From: DATDVL01 sp035290025
GTDB lineage: Archaea > Nanobdellota > Nanobdellia > SCGC-AAA011-G17 > DATDVL01
Direction: 5' to 3'
Length of the DNA: 25,705 nucleotides
NCBI GenBank assembly: GCA_035290025.1
Contig: DATDVL010000050.1
Span: forward strand, 1 to 25,705
The notes below the pieces were generated by a model. It was not told the DNA's origin and did no database searches. It saw nothing but the letters and a program-made list of their open reading frames with translations. A program made the translations under genes and the position numbers. How positions within the stretch are numbered: position 1 is the stretch's first letter; each line of letters begins with the position of its first letter. Shown here piece after piece: positions 13,871 through 20,895 of the stretch.

Positions 13871-14692
13871 ATGGTAAAATGTGTAACAGGAGTTTTGTCG
13901 TTGAAGGGGGCTCTAGATAAGTATAGTCTAGGAAAAGTGGAAAAAATGGAATCTAGGCGTATGGAAATCTGTGCTGGTATTGAAAGATTGTTAGGTACTA
14001 GTCCTTTTGATAGTGAACGGGAAGCATGGGGTAAAACAATTTATCGTCTTGCTCAAGAATATATGCGTTTAGGGGTGATGGCAGTTTATCAGCGAGTATC
14101 ACCAGAAATATTTTCATTGACGGGTCCAAGTATTGAAAAGGTATGGACAGGAATTAATAGAGAAGAAGCGCAACTAACAGAGCCACTTGTTCTTCCACTT
14201 TTTGTTGCTGCAAGTACAAATGTAGAAGAGATTGAAGTGGTTGATAAAAGAGGATTAAGCAGTACTACAGTTCAGTATAGTCAGTCAAGAATGTGTGATA
14301 TCAAGGTTTCTGTAAAGGTGCCACCATTGCCGGAGAAGATGCGTTGTGCTCGTCGTGAAGCAGAAACGATGACTTATCAATTGCGTGCCGAGATTTCAAG
14401 TGATCCTATACTAGGCAGGGTTATAGACCGTGCACGGTATGGTGACTTGTCTGATCAGGTGAAACTTTATGATACTGAAGGTTTATTGACAAGTCCTGTT
14501 TTTTGGACGTTGTGGCGTCCAAGTCAGAGTGATTGGAAAACTGAAGTGAAGAATATTCCTCCTCCGGATCGCGATCCTGCGTTGATTATGGGTTATAACA
14601 ATGCTCGTTTCGTCGTTGGTGTTTGGGATATTCCTGATGAACCACCATTCAGGCATATTTTGCAGGAGTTTGGCATTTCTGATGCCAAATAA
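13871..14692 (+). CDS. Unknown protein, third gene of CYTH operon
   Basis: I do not recognise this 273-residue protein. The first 90 residues look helical (EKMESRRMEICAGIERLL, TIYRLAQEYMRLGVMAVYQ). The middle is alternating beta sequence (EPLVLPLFVAAST, CDIKVSVKVPPLPEK). The C-terminal third carries Trp- and Pro-rich segments (PVFWTLWRPSQSDWKTE, ARFVVGVWDIPDEPPFRH). No catalytic motif, signal peptide or membrane helix was found. It is soluble by appearance. Composition is A- and G-rich, unlike the T/G-rich plus-strand housekeeping genes, and shared with the two upstream operon genes. A hairpin plus T-run terminator follows the stop by 13 bases, which closes the operon. Confidence 0.7.
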   Translation: MVKCVTGVLSLKGALDKYSLGKVEKMESRRMEICAGIERLLGTSPFDSEREAWGKTIYRLAQEYMRLGVMAVYQRVSPEIFSLTGPSIEKVWTGINREEAQLTEPLVLPLFVAASTNVEEIEVVDKRGLSSTTVQYSQSRMCDIKVSVKVPPLPEKMRCARREAETMTYQLRAEISSDPILGRVIDRARYGDLSDQVKLYDTEGLLTSPVFWTLWRPSQSDWKTEVKNIPPPDRDPALIMGYNNARFVVGVWDIPDEPPFRHILQEFGISDAK

Positions 14693-14705
14693 TCTTCTTT
14701 TTCAT

Positions 14706-14734
14706 AAGGGTTATATACCCTTTTTTTCTTTTTT
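14706..14734 (+). terminator. Hairpin plus T-run terminator overlapping a TATA box
   Basis: AAGGGT (14706-14711) pairs perfectly with ACCCTT (14717-14722) around a TATAT loop. The 3' arm runs into T7-C-T6. This would end the CYTH operon transcript. The same TATA-bearing loop is centred about 28 bases before ATG 14742, so it may also be the next gene's TATA box. Confidence 0.6.
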
Positions 14735-14741
14735 ATGACTA

Positions 14742-15026
14742 ATGATCTATAACATACCTTTGTGGCAGGAATTGTTGTTGTATAGTTATGTGTTAATGGT
14801 TGTTGTAGTATTTACGCTGTTGTCTAAACTAAGAGTTTTCGGTACGAATTTGTTGCGTTTGAAGTGGCGGGTGTTAGTATCATTGTTCTCCCCCATGATT
14901 CTTGCTGTTTTGTTGGCATTATCTCCTTTGCTTATTTTAGGTGTGCTTCTTTTTTTTAATCGTTTACGTTCTTCAGGTAAAGCGTTTAAAATTACTATTT
15001 CTCGAAATCTTCCACCGAGAGAATAA
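14742..15026 (+). CDS. Small two-helix membrane protein, unknown
   Basis: This 94-residue protein has hydrophobic segments at about 7-27 (ELLLYSYVLMVVVVFTLL) and 44-72 (LVSLFSPMILAVLLALSP), a basic linker between them (KLRVFGTNLLRLKWR), and a basic C-terminal tail. The positive linker suggests that the loop is cytoplasmic and both termini external, though the basic tail argues against a simple reading. No family is recognised. ATG 14742 is about 28 bases after the TATA sequence inside the preceding hairpin, fitting a leaderless start. It converges on the L15e gene with a nine-base gap. Confidence 0.6.
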   Translation: MIYNIPLWQELLLYSYVLMVVVVFTLLSKLRVFGTNLLRLKWRVLVSLFSPMILAVLLALSPLLILGVLLFFNRLRSSGKAFKITISRNLPPRE

Positions 15027-15035
15027 ATAAAAAAG

Positions 15036-15605
15036 TTACGAGTGTGCTCGTAATAGTCTTCGCCATTTGTTGGCGCGTTTGCTGGGTCGCATTTTCTCGT
15101 AGCCTTTTCCTTTGCCGAGTAAGCTTCGTGATTTTCTTCCAGAAATGGTTAGTCCTCTGTTGACTCTTCCTCTGCTGTTTTCTAGCCATCCCATGCTGGG
15201 GTAGTTGCTGACGAGTGTTCTGTCAACAAGGATGACTTCGTACCAGTAATGTCTTCCATCTTGTGCTAAATAATAACTATTGAGTACTTCTGCATTAGCA
15301 TAAGGTTTGTTTGCTCGTTGTTCTGCAACAGTTTGATAATTCATGTCGAGTACTTTCATGCGTCGCATTTTACTAGTCATGCGTCCGCCATGGAATTTTT
15401 CTCTCATGCGTCCGCCGCGGGGTACTTTGACGCGTACGACGAAGTAGCCTTTTTTTGCTTTGTAGCCTAGTGCTCGTGCTCTGTCTATTCTTGTGGGTTT
15501 GGGAAGCCGTACGATGACAGGTTCCTGTCTCCAGGCAATCATGCGTTGCTGCCAGGCGTGTTTTAACTCAGGATTCTCTTGTTTAAGTGTGTAAATGGAA
15601 GTCAT
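15036..15605 (-). CDS. rpl15e: 50S ribosomal protein L15e
   Basis: This 189-residue, very basic protein is the archaeal/eukaryotic large-subunit protein eL15. Characteristic stretches are RLPKPTRIDRARALGYKAKK, the glycine/arginine segment VPRGGRMREKFHGGR, and WYEVILVDRT followed by the TSGRKSRSLLGKGKG-type tail (here TISGRKSRSLLGKGKG). Length is normal for the family. It binds 23S rRNA in the ribosome. A TATA-like GCTTTAAAAATAGC lies about 28 bases before ATG 15605 on the minus strand. It is a single-gene unit here, with no other ribosomal genes in the window. Unlike other minus-strand genes its composition is held by its basic sequence. Confidence 0.97.
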   Translation of the reverse strand: MTSIYTLKQENPELKHAWQQRMIAWRQEPVIVRLPKPTRIDRARALGYKAKKGYFVVRVKVPRGGRMREKFHGGRMTSKMRRMKVLDMNYQTVAEQRANKPYANAEVLNSYYLAQDGRHYWYEVILVDRTLVSNYPSMGWLENSRGRVNRGLTISGRKSRSLLGKGKGYEKMRPSKRANKWRRLLRAHS

Positions 15606-15715
15606 ATTTTTGTTCAGTTTTAAGCTATTTTTAAAGCTTTGCGTTTTGGGGGTAAAAAAAGAAACCTTTTTATATTGAAACCATTGATGAATAGTTACAA
15701 ATCGGGGGTTTTCCT

Positions 15716-15898
15716 ATGAAAGCGTTAACAGAATTTATTGCAGGTCTAATCTTAATGGTTGTTGCTGGTCTTATTATCTTATCATTTTCTAGCACGTATG
15801 CTGTAGTAATGCAGTTTGTGACTGCAGGTATTTTGGTGGGTGCATTTTTACTCGGTGCAGGTCTGATTGTTTTAGGATTGTCTGATTTAAGGGAGTAA
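15716..15898 (+). CDS. Small two-helix membrane protein, 60 residues
   Basis: Residues 5-27 (TEFIAGLILMVVAGLIILSF) and about 31-55 (MQFVTAGILVGAFLLGAGLI) are two hydrophobic helices with a short loop, and the chain ends in LRE. No family is recognised. GGGGG (15704-15708) lies seven bases before ATG 15716, and TTTTTATAT (15667-15675) is about 45 bases upstream, so the transcript probably has a leader of roughly 15-20 bases. The following gene starts three bases after its stop, so the two form an operon. Confidence 0.65.
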   Translation: MKALTEFIAGLILMVVAGLIILSFSSTYAVVMQFVTAGILVGAFLLGAGLIVLGLSDLRE

Positions 15899-15901
15899 AT
15901 A

Positions 15902-16285
15902 ATGGCTAGAAAAAATGAGTCAGTAGCAAATAGTATGTATATCCTATTAAGTGGTATGAATCTTTACGTGCCTAGAAGGTTAAGTGTTGATCAGGCCAGT
16001 TTAGCGGAAATTTTAGTGAGAAAAATAGAACGAGTAGATTTTTGTTTAGTACATGATACGCAGGCAAGGAATATGAGCACAGAAAACCCTTTAGAAATGG
16101 TGGCCGAAGTACATTTTGAAAAAGACACAGCAGAATCAAAGTCTTCAGTAAGATTAAGACCTAGAACGAGTACTATCACACAGATAAATATAAATTATCC
16201 GCAATGTGTAAGGGTTGGTAATAATTTCTTTATTGCAGAATATGTAGAAGGTAAATTAGTTGTCCATTATAAACCTAAATCTTAG
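15902..16285 (+). CDS. Unknown soluble protein, 127 residues
   Basis: I do not recognise this protein. It reads as a mixed alpha/beta soluble chain: a helical N-terminus, LAEILVRKIERVDFCLVHD, then beta-like strands (MVAEVHFEKD, SSVRLRPRTSTITQININY, NNFFIAEYVEGKLVVHY). No signal peptide or membrane helix is seen. GGGAG at 15891-15895 is six bases before ATG 15902 and overlaps the end of the preceding small membrane gene. The sequence is A-rich, unlike the T/G-rich plus-strand housekeeping genes, which hints at different origin or selection. The 3' end overlaps the convergent nreA by four bases. Confidence 0.65.
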   Translation: MARKNESVANSMYILLSGMNLYVPRRLSVDQASLAEILVRKIERVDFCLVHDTQARNMSTENPLEMVAEVHFEKDTAESKSSVRLRPRTSTITQININYPQCVRVGNNFFIAEYVEGKLVVHYKPKS

Positions 16286-17451
16286 TATTCTAGTAAGCTT
16301 CGTTGTTCTTTTATGTCATGGTAGAGTTTGCTGTTTTTCAGGAACTTACTAATGGGTGTTTGTAGTCTCGTTTGTATGTCTTGTAATGCTTCTGATAAGG
16401 TGTTGAAGGTGTGCATGGGTTGTTGTAGTGCATCGCGTACGGTTTCTCGTAGTATGCCTACGCCACAGGGTGCCCAGTAGGTTGGTTGTACTTCTCTGAA
16501 GATGATGACGGTTGCTTGTCGTTGTTTTCGTAGTAAGTATTCGGTGATTGCTAGTTTGTTGGCGTAGTATGCTCCTACGACAGATGTTGCGTAGCTTGTT
16601 CTGTTTCTGTAGCCTTCATGGTCTGTCCACCATCCTCCTTGCGGGTATGCTTCGCTGGGGATGCTGTGTTCTATGACTTCGTAGCTCCAGGTTCTTGGTA
16701 GGAAAAGTATTTCATAGTGGTTTCCTAGGTATGCTTGGTGGTAGACTTCGTAGGTGTTTATGGGCTGGCAGGTTCGTATCTTATTGAGGTGTTCTTTGCT
16801 GATGAGTGAGTCTACTGCGGTGATGCTCCATTTTGTGGGTGTTAGTTTTCTTGCTTTTTTCTGTCCGAGGAGTCCTGCTGATAGAAGTTTCATGATATCG
16901 GTGACGTCAAAGTTGCTGGTGTAGAGCTCTTGTATGGCTGTTGTTGCTTTAACATCAGTGTCGTTGACTAATCGATCTATTTTTCTTTGTATGACAGGGT
17001 TGTCTTCTAATGTTGTTTTTATGACGGGTGCTGCGTTGCCTATGGGTGGGTGTCGTGTATCGAAGTCTAGGTTCATGTGTGGTTTTTTCTTGAGTTCGAA
17101 GCTTACTGCTGTTGGTTTGCTGCTCATGCTTACTTCTTGCATGTTGTCTACGAGTCTTCCTCCAAAGTTTTTTATGGGTGTTTTGAATCGCGCGTAGATG
17201 AGGGTGCTTCTGAGGAAGAGGATATCATTGATGCTAAATTTTTTCTGGTACCAAAGTTCTGGTTTTGTTAAGGTGCTTGATTCTTCGTCGTGGGTTGTGG
17301 GTGAAAGTATGCCTGCGTAGACTTGTGGGTAGTTGTATTCTCCGATGAAGAGTTCTGGTGGTGTTGTCCCAGAGAATGCTAGGTCTACGATTTTTGGGTA
17401 GAATTTTCTTAGGTGGGGTGCTGCTGTTGCTCGTAGGCTTTCTAAGTCCAT
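16282..17451 (-). CDS. nreA: DNA repair protein NreA
   Basis: This 389-residue protein matches the archaeal Nre family, which in haloarchaea is linked to DNA damage tolerance and to PCNA. Recognisable blocks are FIGEYNYPQVYAGIL near residue 35, KLTPTKWSITAVDSL in the middle, and a strongly conserved C-terminal part: LGNHYEILFLPRTWSYEVIE, the GAYYANKLAITEYLL block, RQATVIIFREVQPTYW and GILRETVRDAL. The chain ends in QRSLLEY, which fits a minimal PCNA-interacting peptide (Q-x2-L-x2-aromatic). The N-terminus begins almost directly at the conserved core and lacks the cysteine-rich zinc segment I associate with many Nre proteins. A TATA-like GAGTTTATAAAAAG precedes ATG 17451 by about 27-30 bases. 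Confidence 0.88.
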   Translation of the reverse strand: MDLESLRATAAPHLRKFYPKIVDLAFSGTTPPELFIGEYNYPQVYAGILSPTTHDEESSTLTKPELWYQKKFSINDILFLRSTLIYARFKTPIKNFGGRLVDNMQEVSMSSKPTAVSFELKKKPHMNLDFDTRHPPIGNAAPVIKTTLEDNPVIQRKIDRLVNDTDVKATTAIQELYTSNFDVTDIMKLLSAGLLGQKKARKLTPTKWSITAVDSLISKEHLNKIRTCQPINTYEVYHQAYLGNHYEILFLPRTWSYEVIEHSIPSEAYPQGGWWTDHEGYRNRTSYATSVVGAYYANKLAITEYLLRKQRQATVIIFREVQPTYWAPCGVGILRETVRDALQQPMHTFNTLSEALQDIQTRLQTPISKFLKNSKLYHDIKEQRSLLEY

Positions 17452-17542
17452 GAAGTGTCTTGAAGGAGTTTCTTTTTATAAACTCTGTGAAGGTAATTGT
17501 CGTGTAACAAAAAACAGTTATAATAGTAATTAATTCATAAAG

Positions 17543-18337
17543 ATGATGATGATTCTAGGAGAAAGAGTTACACTAAAAAGAGTATTAAAATGGGTGCTAC
17601 TAAGCCTAATATCAGTTATTATAGGAGTGGTCATCACTTCAATTTATGAACCCATTGGTGTTGAAATTAGAGAATTAGTTTATGGTAAACCAGAAATCTT
17701 GATAAATATTGCAGTGATACAACCTCTAGTTAGTAATAATCTAACATTAATAGCACCAAGAATGATATTTACTTCTGGTGATAATGGAAAAATAAGAGGA
17801 CTCTACTTAACGAGAAAAAACGATTGGGAAACAATAGTAAAATCAAAAAATCCTATCTTTATTATAGCAGATTCAGAATATGAAGAATGTAAAGACTGTT
17901 CATATTATCATTTTTCACTTAAAAATATAGGTAAATCTGAAGGTAAAGAAATAGTAATGGACTGGAAATTGAATGAAAAACAAGTAATCCTAAAAGGATC
18001 TTCAAAAATGTTAAGTCAAACCTGCGATGGATCATTTGAAGAAGAAGGTTGTAGATATATATTTTCTAACATCGGGCCGAGCGTTGCGGATTATTTCAGT
18101 TTAAGTATAAATTCAAAAACATATAGTCAACCAACCTGTCTTGTAGATGGAAAAGAGGATTGTTTTTTTAAAAGGATAGACATATTTCGTATACAACGAA
18201 TACCAGTTAATAAAAAAGATGTTTTATTCCAAGGAGAAGACATAACACTCCCTACAAGTGATGGTATATGGATCTCAGACAAAAAAGATTTATGGATTAA
18301 TATGACAAGTAAAGTAAGTATCAACCCCAGAGCGTAA
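17543..18337 (+). CDS. Unknown membrane-anchored protein with six cysteines
   Basis: I do not recognise this 264-residue protein. One hydrophobic segment at about 13-34 (RVLKWVLLSLISVIIGVVIT) anchors it, with basic residues before it, so the remaining 230 residues should face outside. That domain has six cysteines in three close pairs (C116/C119, C161/C170, C199/C207), which suggests disulfides or metal binding. Beta-like strands predominate. The start is one of three consecutive ATGs at 17543-17551; TATA-like GTTATAATAG is centred about 22 bases before the first. Composition is strongly A-rich: one 60-base line (17821-17880) has A27 C8 G8 T17 by hand count, opposite to the window's skew. It looks like an accessory or acquired gene. 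Confidence 0.7.
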   Translation: MMMILGERVTLKRVLKWVLLSLISVIIGVVITSIYEPIGVEIRELVYGKPEILINIAVIQPLVSNNLTLIAPRMIFTSGDNGKIRGLYLTRKNDWETIVKSKNPIFIIADSEYEECKDCSYYHFSLKNIGKSEGKEIVMDWKLNEKQVILKGSSKMLSQTCDGSFEEEGCRYIFSNIGPSVADYFSLSINSKTYSQPTCLVDGKEDCFFKRIDIFRIQRIPVNKKDVLFQGEDITLPTSDGIWISDKKDLWINMTSKVSINPRA

Positions 18338-18370
18338 TATTTATAACTCACCTAAAACTGGTAGTAGCTT

Positions 18371-18931
18371 ATGCTTATCACACCTTTAGAGATTTTGTAT
18401 TTTATTATCCTTATTGTCGCTGTGGGTTTTATGTTCAAGGATTTGGTTCGTCGTCCTCGTACAGAGCTAGATACAGTTTATCATACAGGTTTTTCTTGGC
18501 ATGATTTGAAGTTTGCTATGCTGGTTGCTGCTCCTGGTATTGTTTTGCACGAGCTAGGTCACAAGTTTGTTGCTTTGGCGTTTGGTTTGTCTGCTTTTTT
18601 TGAGATTTGGCCTTTTGGTTTGGGTTTGGGTATTATTTTGAAGTTGGTTAATTCTCCGTTTATTCTTTTTGCTCCTGGGTATGTGAGTATTTCTGGTGTT
18701 ACTACGCCGTTGAGTTCTTTTTTGATTTCTTTCGCTGGTCCTCTAATGAACTTGTTATTTTTTGGTATAGGATGGTATCTTTTGGAGTATGGTCGCTTGT
18801 CAAGGAGTCAGGCGTTGTTTTGGTATGTAACAAAGCAGATTAATTTGTTCTTATTCATCTTCAACATGTTGCCTATCCCACCGTTAGATGGCTTCAAGGT
18901 TTTTGCATCGTTATTTCAAATACTATTTTAA
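18371..18931 (+). CDS. Site-2-protease-like M50 membrane metalloprotease
   Basis: This 186-residue membrane protein carries both M50 active-site motifs. HELGH at 60-64 (VLHELGHKF) lies in the second hydrophobic segment, and a distal metal-binding aspartate D173 is in MLPIPPLDGFKVF. Hydrophobic segments lie at about 5-22, 48-75, 95-115, 118-143 and 155-175. The family cuts other membrane proteins within the bilayer; the substrate is unknown. It is short, with no PDZ or CBS domain, as in minimal archaeal S2P relatives. A TATA-like ATATTTATAA ends about 25 bases before ATG 18371. The 3' end is four bases from the convergent TFE-alpha gene. Confidence 0.9.
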   Translation: MLITPLEILYFIILIVAVGFMFKDLVRRPRTELDTVYHTGFSWHDLKFAMLVAAPGIVLHELGHKFVALAFGLSAFFEIWPFGLGLGIILKLVNSPFILFAPGYVSISGVTTPLSSFLISFAGPLMNLLFFGIGWYLLEYGRLSRSQALFWYVTKQINLFLFIFNMLPIPPLDGFKVFASLFQILF

Positions 18932-18934
18932 GAA

Positions 18935-19612
18935 TTATCTTTTCTTCTTTTTTCCTGCCTTCTTCATCTTCTTTGCAGGTTTTTTCTTCTTAGGTGTTTT
19001 CTTGATTGTTTTCTTTGCGGGTTTCTTGACAGGTGTGCTTTTTCCTGTTTTCTTTACAGGTTTTTTCTTCTCAGGTTCTTGTTCTTCCGCATCAAAGTCT
19101 GGCATGCTGTAGAGTTCTATGTCTTTGTGTAATTGTTCTATATTCTTTTTGAGTTGTTCTATGGTTTTCGGGTTTTGTTCTTGGTTGAGTACTTCTCCGC
19201 ATTCTGGGCATTGGAATTGTATGTCAAGTGCTTGTTCAAAGGGTAGTCGTATGCATTTGCTTTTGCAGCTGAAGTATGCTCCTTGGCTTTCCATGGTAAG
19301 TTGTTGTTGCTGGTCAATGAGTTGTCGTTTGCGTACTTTGAGGAATAATGCTTTGGTTTCTTTCATATCAAGTGTCCAGAAATACACATACCATCCTTTT
19401 TTGCTGTCCTTTTTTCTGGTGAAAGTAACAAGATTTTTTTCTTGGAATCGGTAGAGGAGACTTCGTACTTGGTTGACAGTGACTTTCATCTTTTCTGCTA
19501 TTTTGAATTCTGAGACGTTTTCTTTCTTGTAGAGGTGGTTGAGGAGTGCTAGGGCTTCTTTGCCGAGTTGTTCTTCTGTGAGTTGGTAAATCGCCTCTTG
19601 AGAAAGTTCCAT
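18935..19612 (-). CDS. tfe: Transcription factor TFE alpha with Lys-rich tail
   Basis: TFE alpha helps RNA polymerase open promoters, as TFIIE alpha does in eukaryotes. The first 90 residues form the winged helix (LGKEALALLNHLYKKENVSE, then VNQVRSLLYRFQEKNLVTF and a W74-Y-V-Y-F-W79 wing). A helix follows, then a zinc ribbon with C116, C120, C135 and C138 (YFSCKSKC, FQCPECGEVL), with CxxxC in the first knuckle rather than the usual CxxC. A coiled segment (about 145-165) leads to an added C-terminal tail of about 50 residues (172-225) made almost wholly of Lys, Pro, Ala and Thr, like histone H1 tails. The TATA-like GTTTTTTAAACAAC precedes ATG 19612 by about 28 bases. It is divergent from the TSP3 gene. 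Confidence 0.92.
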   Translation of the reverse strand: MELSQEAIYQLTEEQLGKEALALLNHLYKKENVSEFKIAEKMKVTVNQVRSLLYRFQEKNLVTFTRKKDSKKGWYVYFWTLDMKETKALFLKVRKRQLIDQQQQLTMESQGAYFSCKSKCIRLPFEQALDIQFQCPECGEVLNQEQNPKTIEQLKKNIEQLHKDIELYSMPDFDAEEQEPEKKKPVKKTGKSTPVKKPAKKTIKKTPKKKKPAKKMKKAGKKKKR

Positions 19613-19704
19613 TGTAGCTATTTCGGTAGTGTTGTTTAAAAAACTTTCGTAGGTGGTTGTCGTGTGAAGGGAAGTTTTATAATGATAGGGTCTTGTGATA
19701 GGCT

Positions 19705-20334
19705 ATGGCGCAGCATATGTTGGGGTTGGTTATTGCTGTGGTTTTTTTAGTAGCGATGTCACCTGTTATTTCTGAAGGTGTGGAGTTTGATGCTGATGGT
19801 GATGGTCTATCTGATCAGAATGAGCTACAATTGCATACCAACCCTTTGTCAGCTGATAGCGATGGTGATGGTTTAACAGATGATCAAGAACTTCGTTTAG
19901 GCACTTCTCCTGTATTATCTGATTCTGATGGTGATAGCTTATTAGATAATGATGAGGTTATGCGTGGTGTTGATCCTTTGTTGACAGATACGGATGAGGA
20001 TTGGTTTAGTGACGGTTGGGAGATAGTCAAGGGTACAAATCCTTTGGATAAGCTTTCTGTTCCTCCGGGTGCTATTGAACGTTTAGTTGAAGTTGCTGCT
20101 GATGTTCGTGAAGTAGTTGCTATACGTTCACAATTGTTGGAGCACGAGGTTCCTATGTATCAGGGTGGGGTAGTGGAGCGTAAGCAACATTCTTCTGAAG
20201 AACTGAATGATATTAAGGCAGTTTTTGATGCAAAAAAACAGTCTTTGGAAGTACAGATTCGTGATGAAGCTACGGTTGCTGCTTCGAATGAGGGTTTTTT
20301 TATTGATTTTGATCGTGATGTTACTACACAATAA
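19705..20334 (+). CDS. Secreted calcium-binding TSP3-repeat protein
   Basis: A signal peptide covers residues 1-23 (LGLVIAVVFLVAMSPVIS). Four thrombospondin type 3-like calcium-binding repeats follow at about 29-119: D-A-D-G-D-G-L-S-D, D-S-D-G-D-G-L-T-D, D-S-D-G-D-S-L-L-D and the degenerate D-T-D-E-D-W-F-S-D. Each is followed by a Glu and a TNP or SP/DP turn. A helical region (about 125-195, RLVEVAADVREVVAIRSQLL) completes it. The protein probably sits at or outside the cell surface and needs Ca2+ for folding; function is unknown. TATA box GTTTTATAATG (19673-19683) is about 27 bases before ATG 19705, a leaderless arrangement. Confidence 0.85.
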   Translation: MAQHMLGLVIAVVFLVAMSPVISEGVEFDADGDGLSDQNELQLHTNPLSADSDGDGLTDDQELRLGTSPVLSDSDGDSLLDNDEVMRGVDPLLTDTDEDWFSDGWEIVKGTNPLDKLSVPPGAIERLVEVAADVREVVAIRSQLLEHEVPMYQGGVVERKQHSSEELNDIKAVFDAKKQSLEVQIRDEATVAASNEGFFIDFDRDVTTQ

Positions 20335-20345
20335 TAATAAGGAAG

Positions 20346-20384
20346 TATTTAAATATCTCTTTTAAATCAATATGGTTGAGGTGA
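20346..20384 (+). promoter_or_regulatory. Promoter and Shine-Dalgarno of coiled-coil gene pair
   Basis: TATTTAAATATC (20346-20357) is the TATA-like element. GAGGTGA (20378-20384) lies four bases before ATG 20389, so this gene has a leader with a ribosome binding site. Confidence 0.55.
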
Positions 20385-20388
20385 TGAC

Positions 20389-20895
20389 ATGGGATTATTC
20401 TCTAAAAAGAAAGAACCAGTGAAGCCAGAATTGCCTAAATTTCCTGAATTCCCTCAGTTAAACACACAGCCTACGTATCAGCCAGAGTTTTCTCAAGAAA
20501 TAAAAGAGTTGCCGCATGAAGAACCTCATCCTTTAGAGGTAAACATTCCAGTTATGAATCATGTTGAAGAAGATTTGGGTATTCCTATTCGTAAGCCTTT
20601 CCAGTCAAAAGTTGATGTTGCTCCTCCTATGACGACGCGAGCACAGCCTGCTCAAGTAAACCAGAGTAATGAGTATGCTTTTGAGAAGCCTTTGTTTATC
20701 AAGGTTGATGATTATCGTGAGGCTATTGGTAATATTGAGGCCTTGAAGCGTACGTTGCAGGATACGGAAGCATTGATGGAAAAGTTGGATTCTATTCGTC
20801 TTGCTGAAGAAGAAGAGTTGAAGAAAGCGCATGATAATATCGAGGCTATTAAAGAACAATTATTGTTTGTTGATAAGCGGTTGTTTGAAGTATGA
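20389..20895 (+). CDS. Unknown coiled-coil protein, MGLFSKKK type
   Basis: This 168-residue protein starts with the basic MGLFSKKKEP and a Pro/Glu/Phe-rich disordered stretch (about 9-100). A block FEKPLFIKVDDYREAIGNI (about 99-117) and a coiled coil to the C-terminus (ALKRTLQDTEALMEKLDSI, RLAEEEELKKAHDNIEAI) follow. I recall similar short proteins in DPANN genomes, but with no assigned function. The basic N-terminus with Phe could touch membrane. Its stop overlaps the start of the next gene by four bases (ATGA at 20892-20895), so the two coiled-coil proteins are coupled and may form a complex. Confidence 0.75.
   Translation: MGLFSKKKEPVKPELPKFPEFPQLNTQPTYQPEFSQEIKELPHEEPHPLEVNIPVMNHVEEDLGIPIRKPFQSKVDVAPPMTTRAQPAQVNQSNEYAFEKPLFIKVDDYREAIGNIEALKRTLQDTEALMEKLDSIRLAEEEELKKAHDNIEAIKEQLLFVDKRLFEV

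Noticed and set aside
15687..15719. Ten-codon upstream frame ending in an ATGA overlap with the 60-residue membrane gene
   Set aside because: Its ATG is only about 16 bases from the TATA box, so the expected transcript would start downstream of it.
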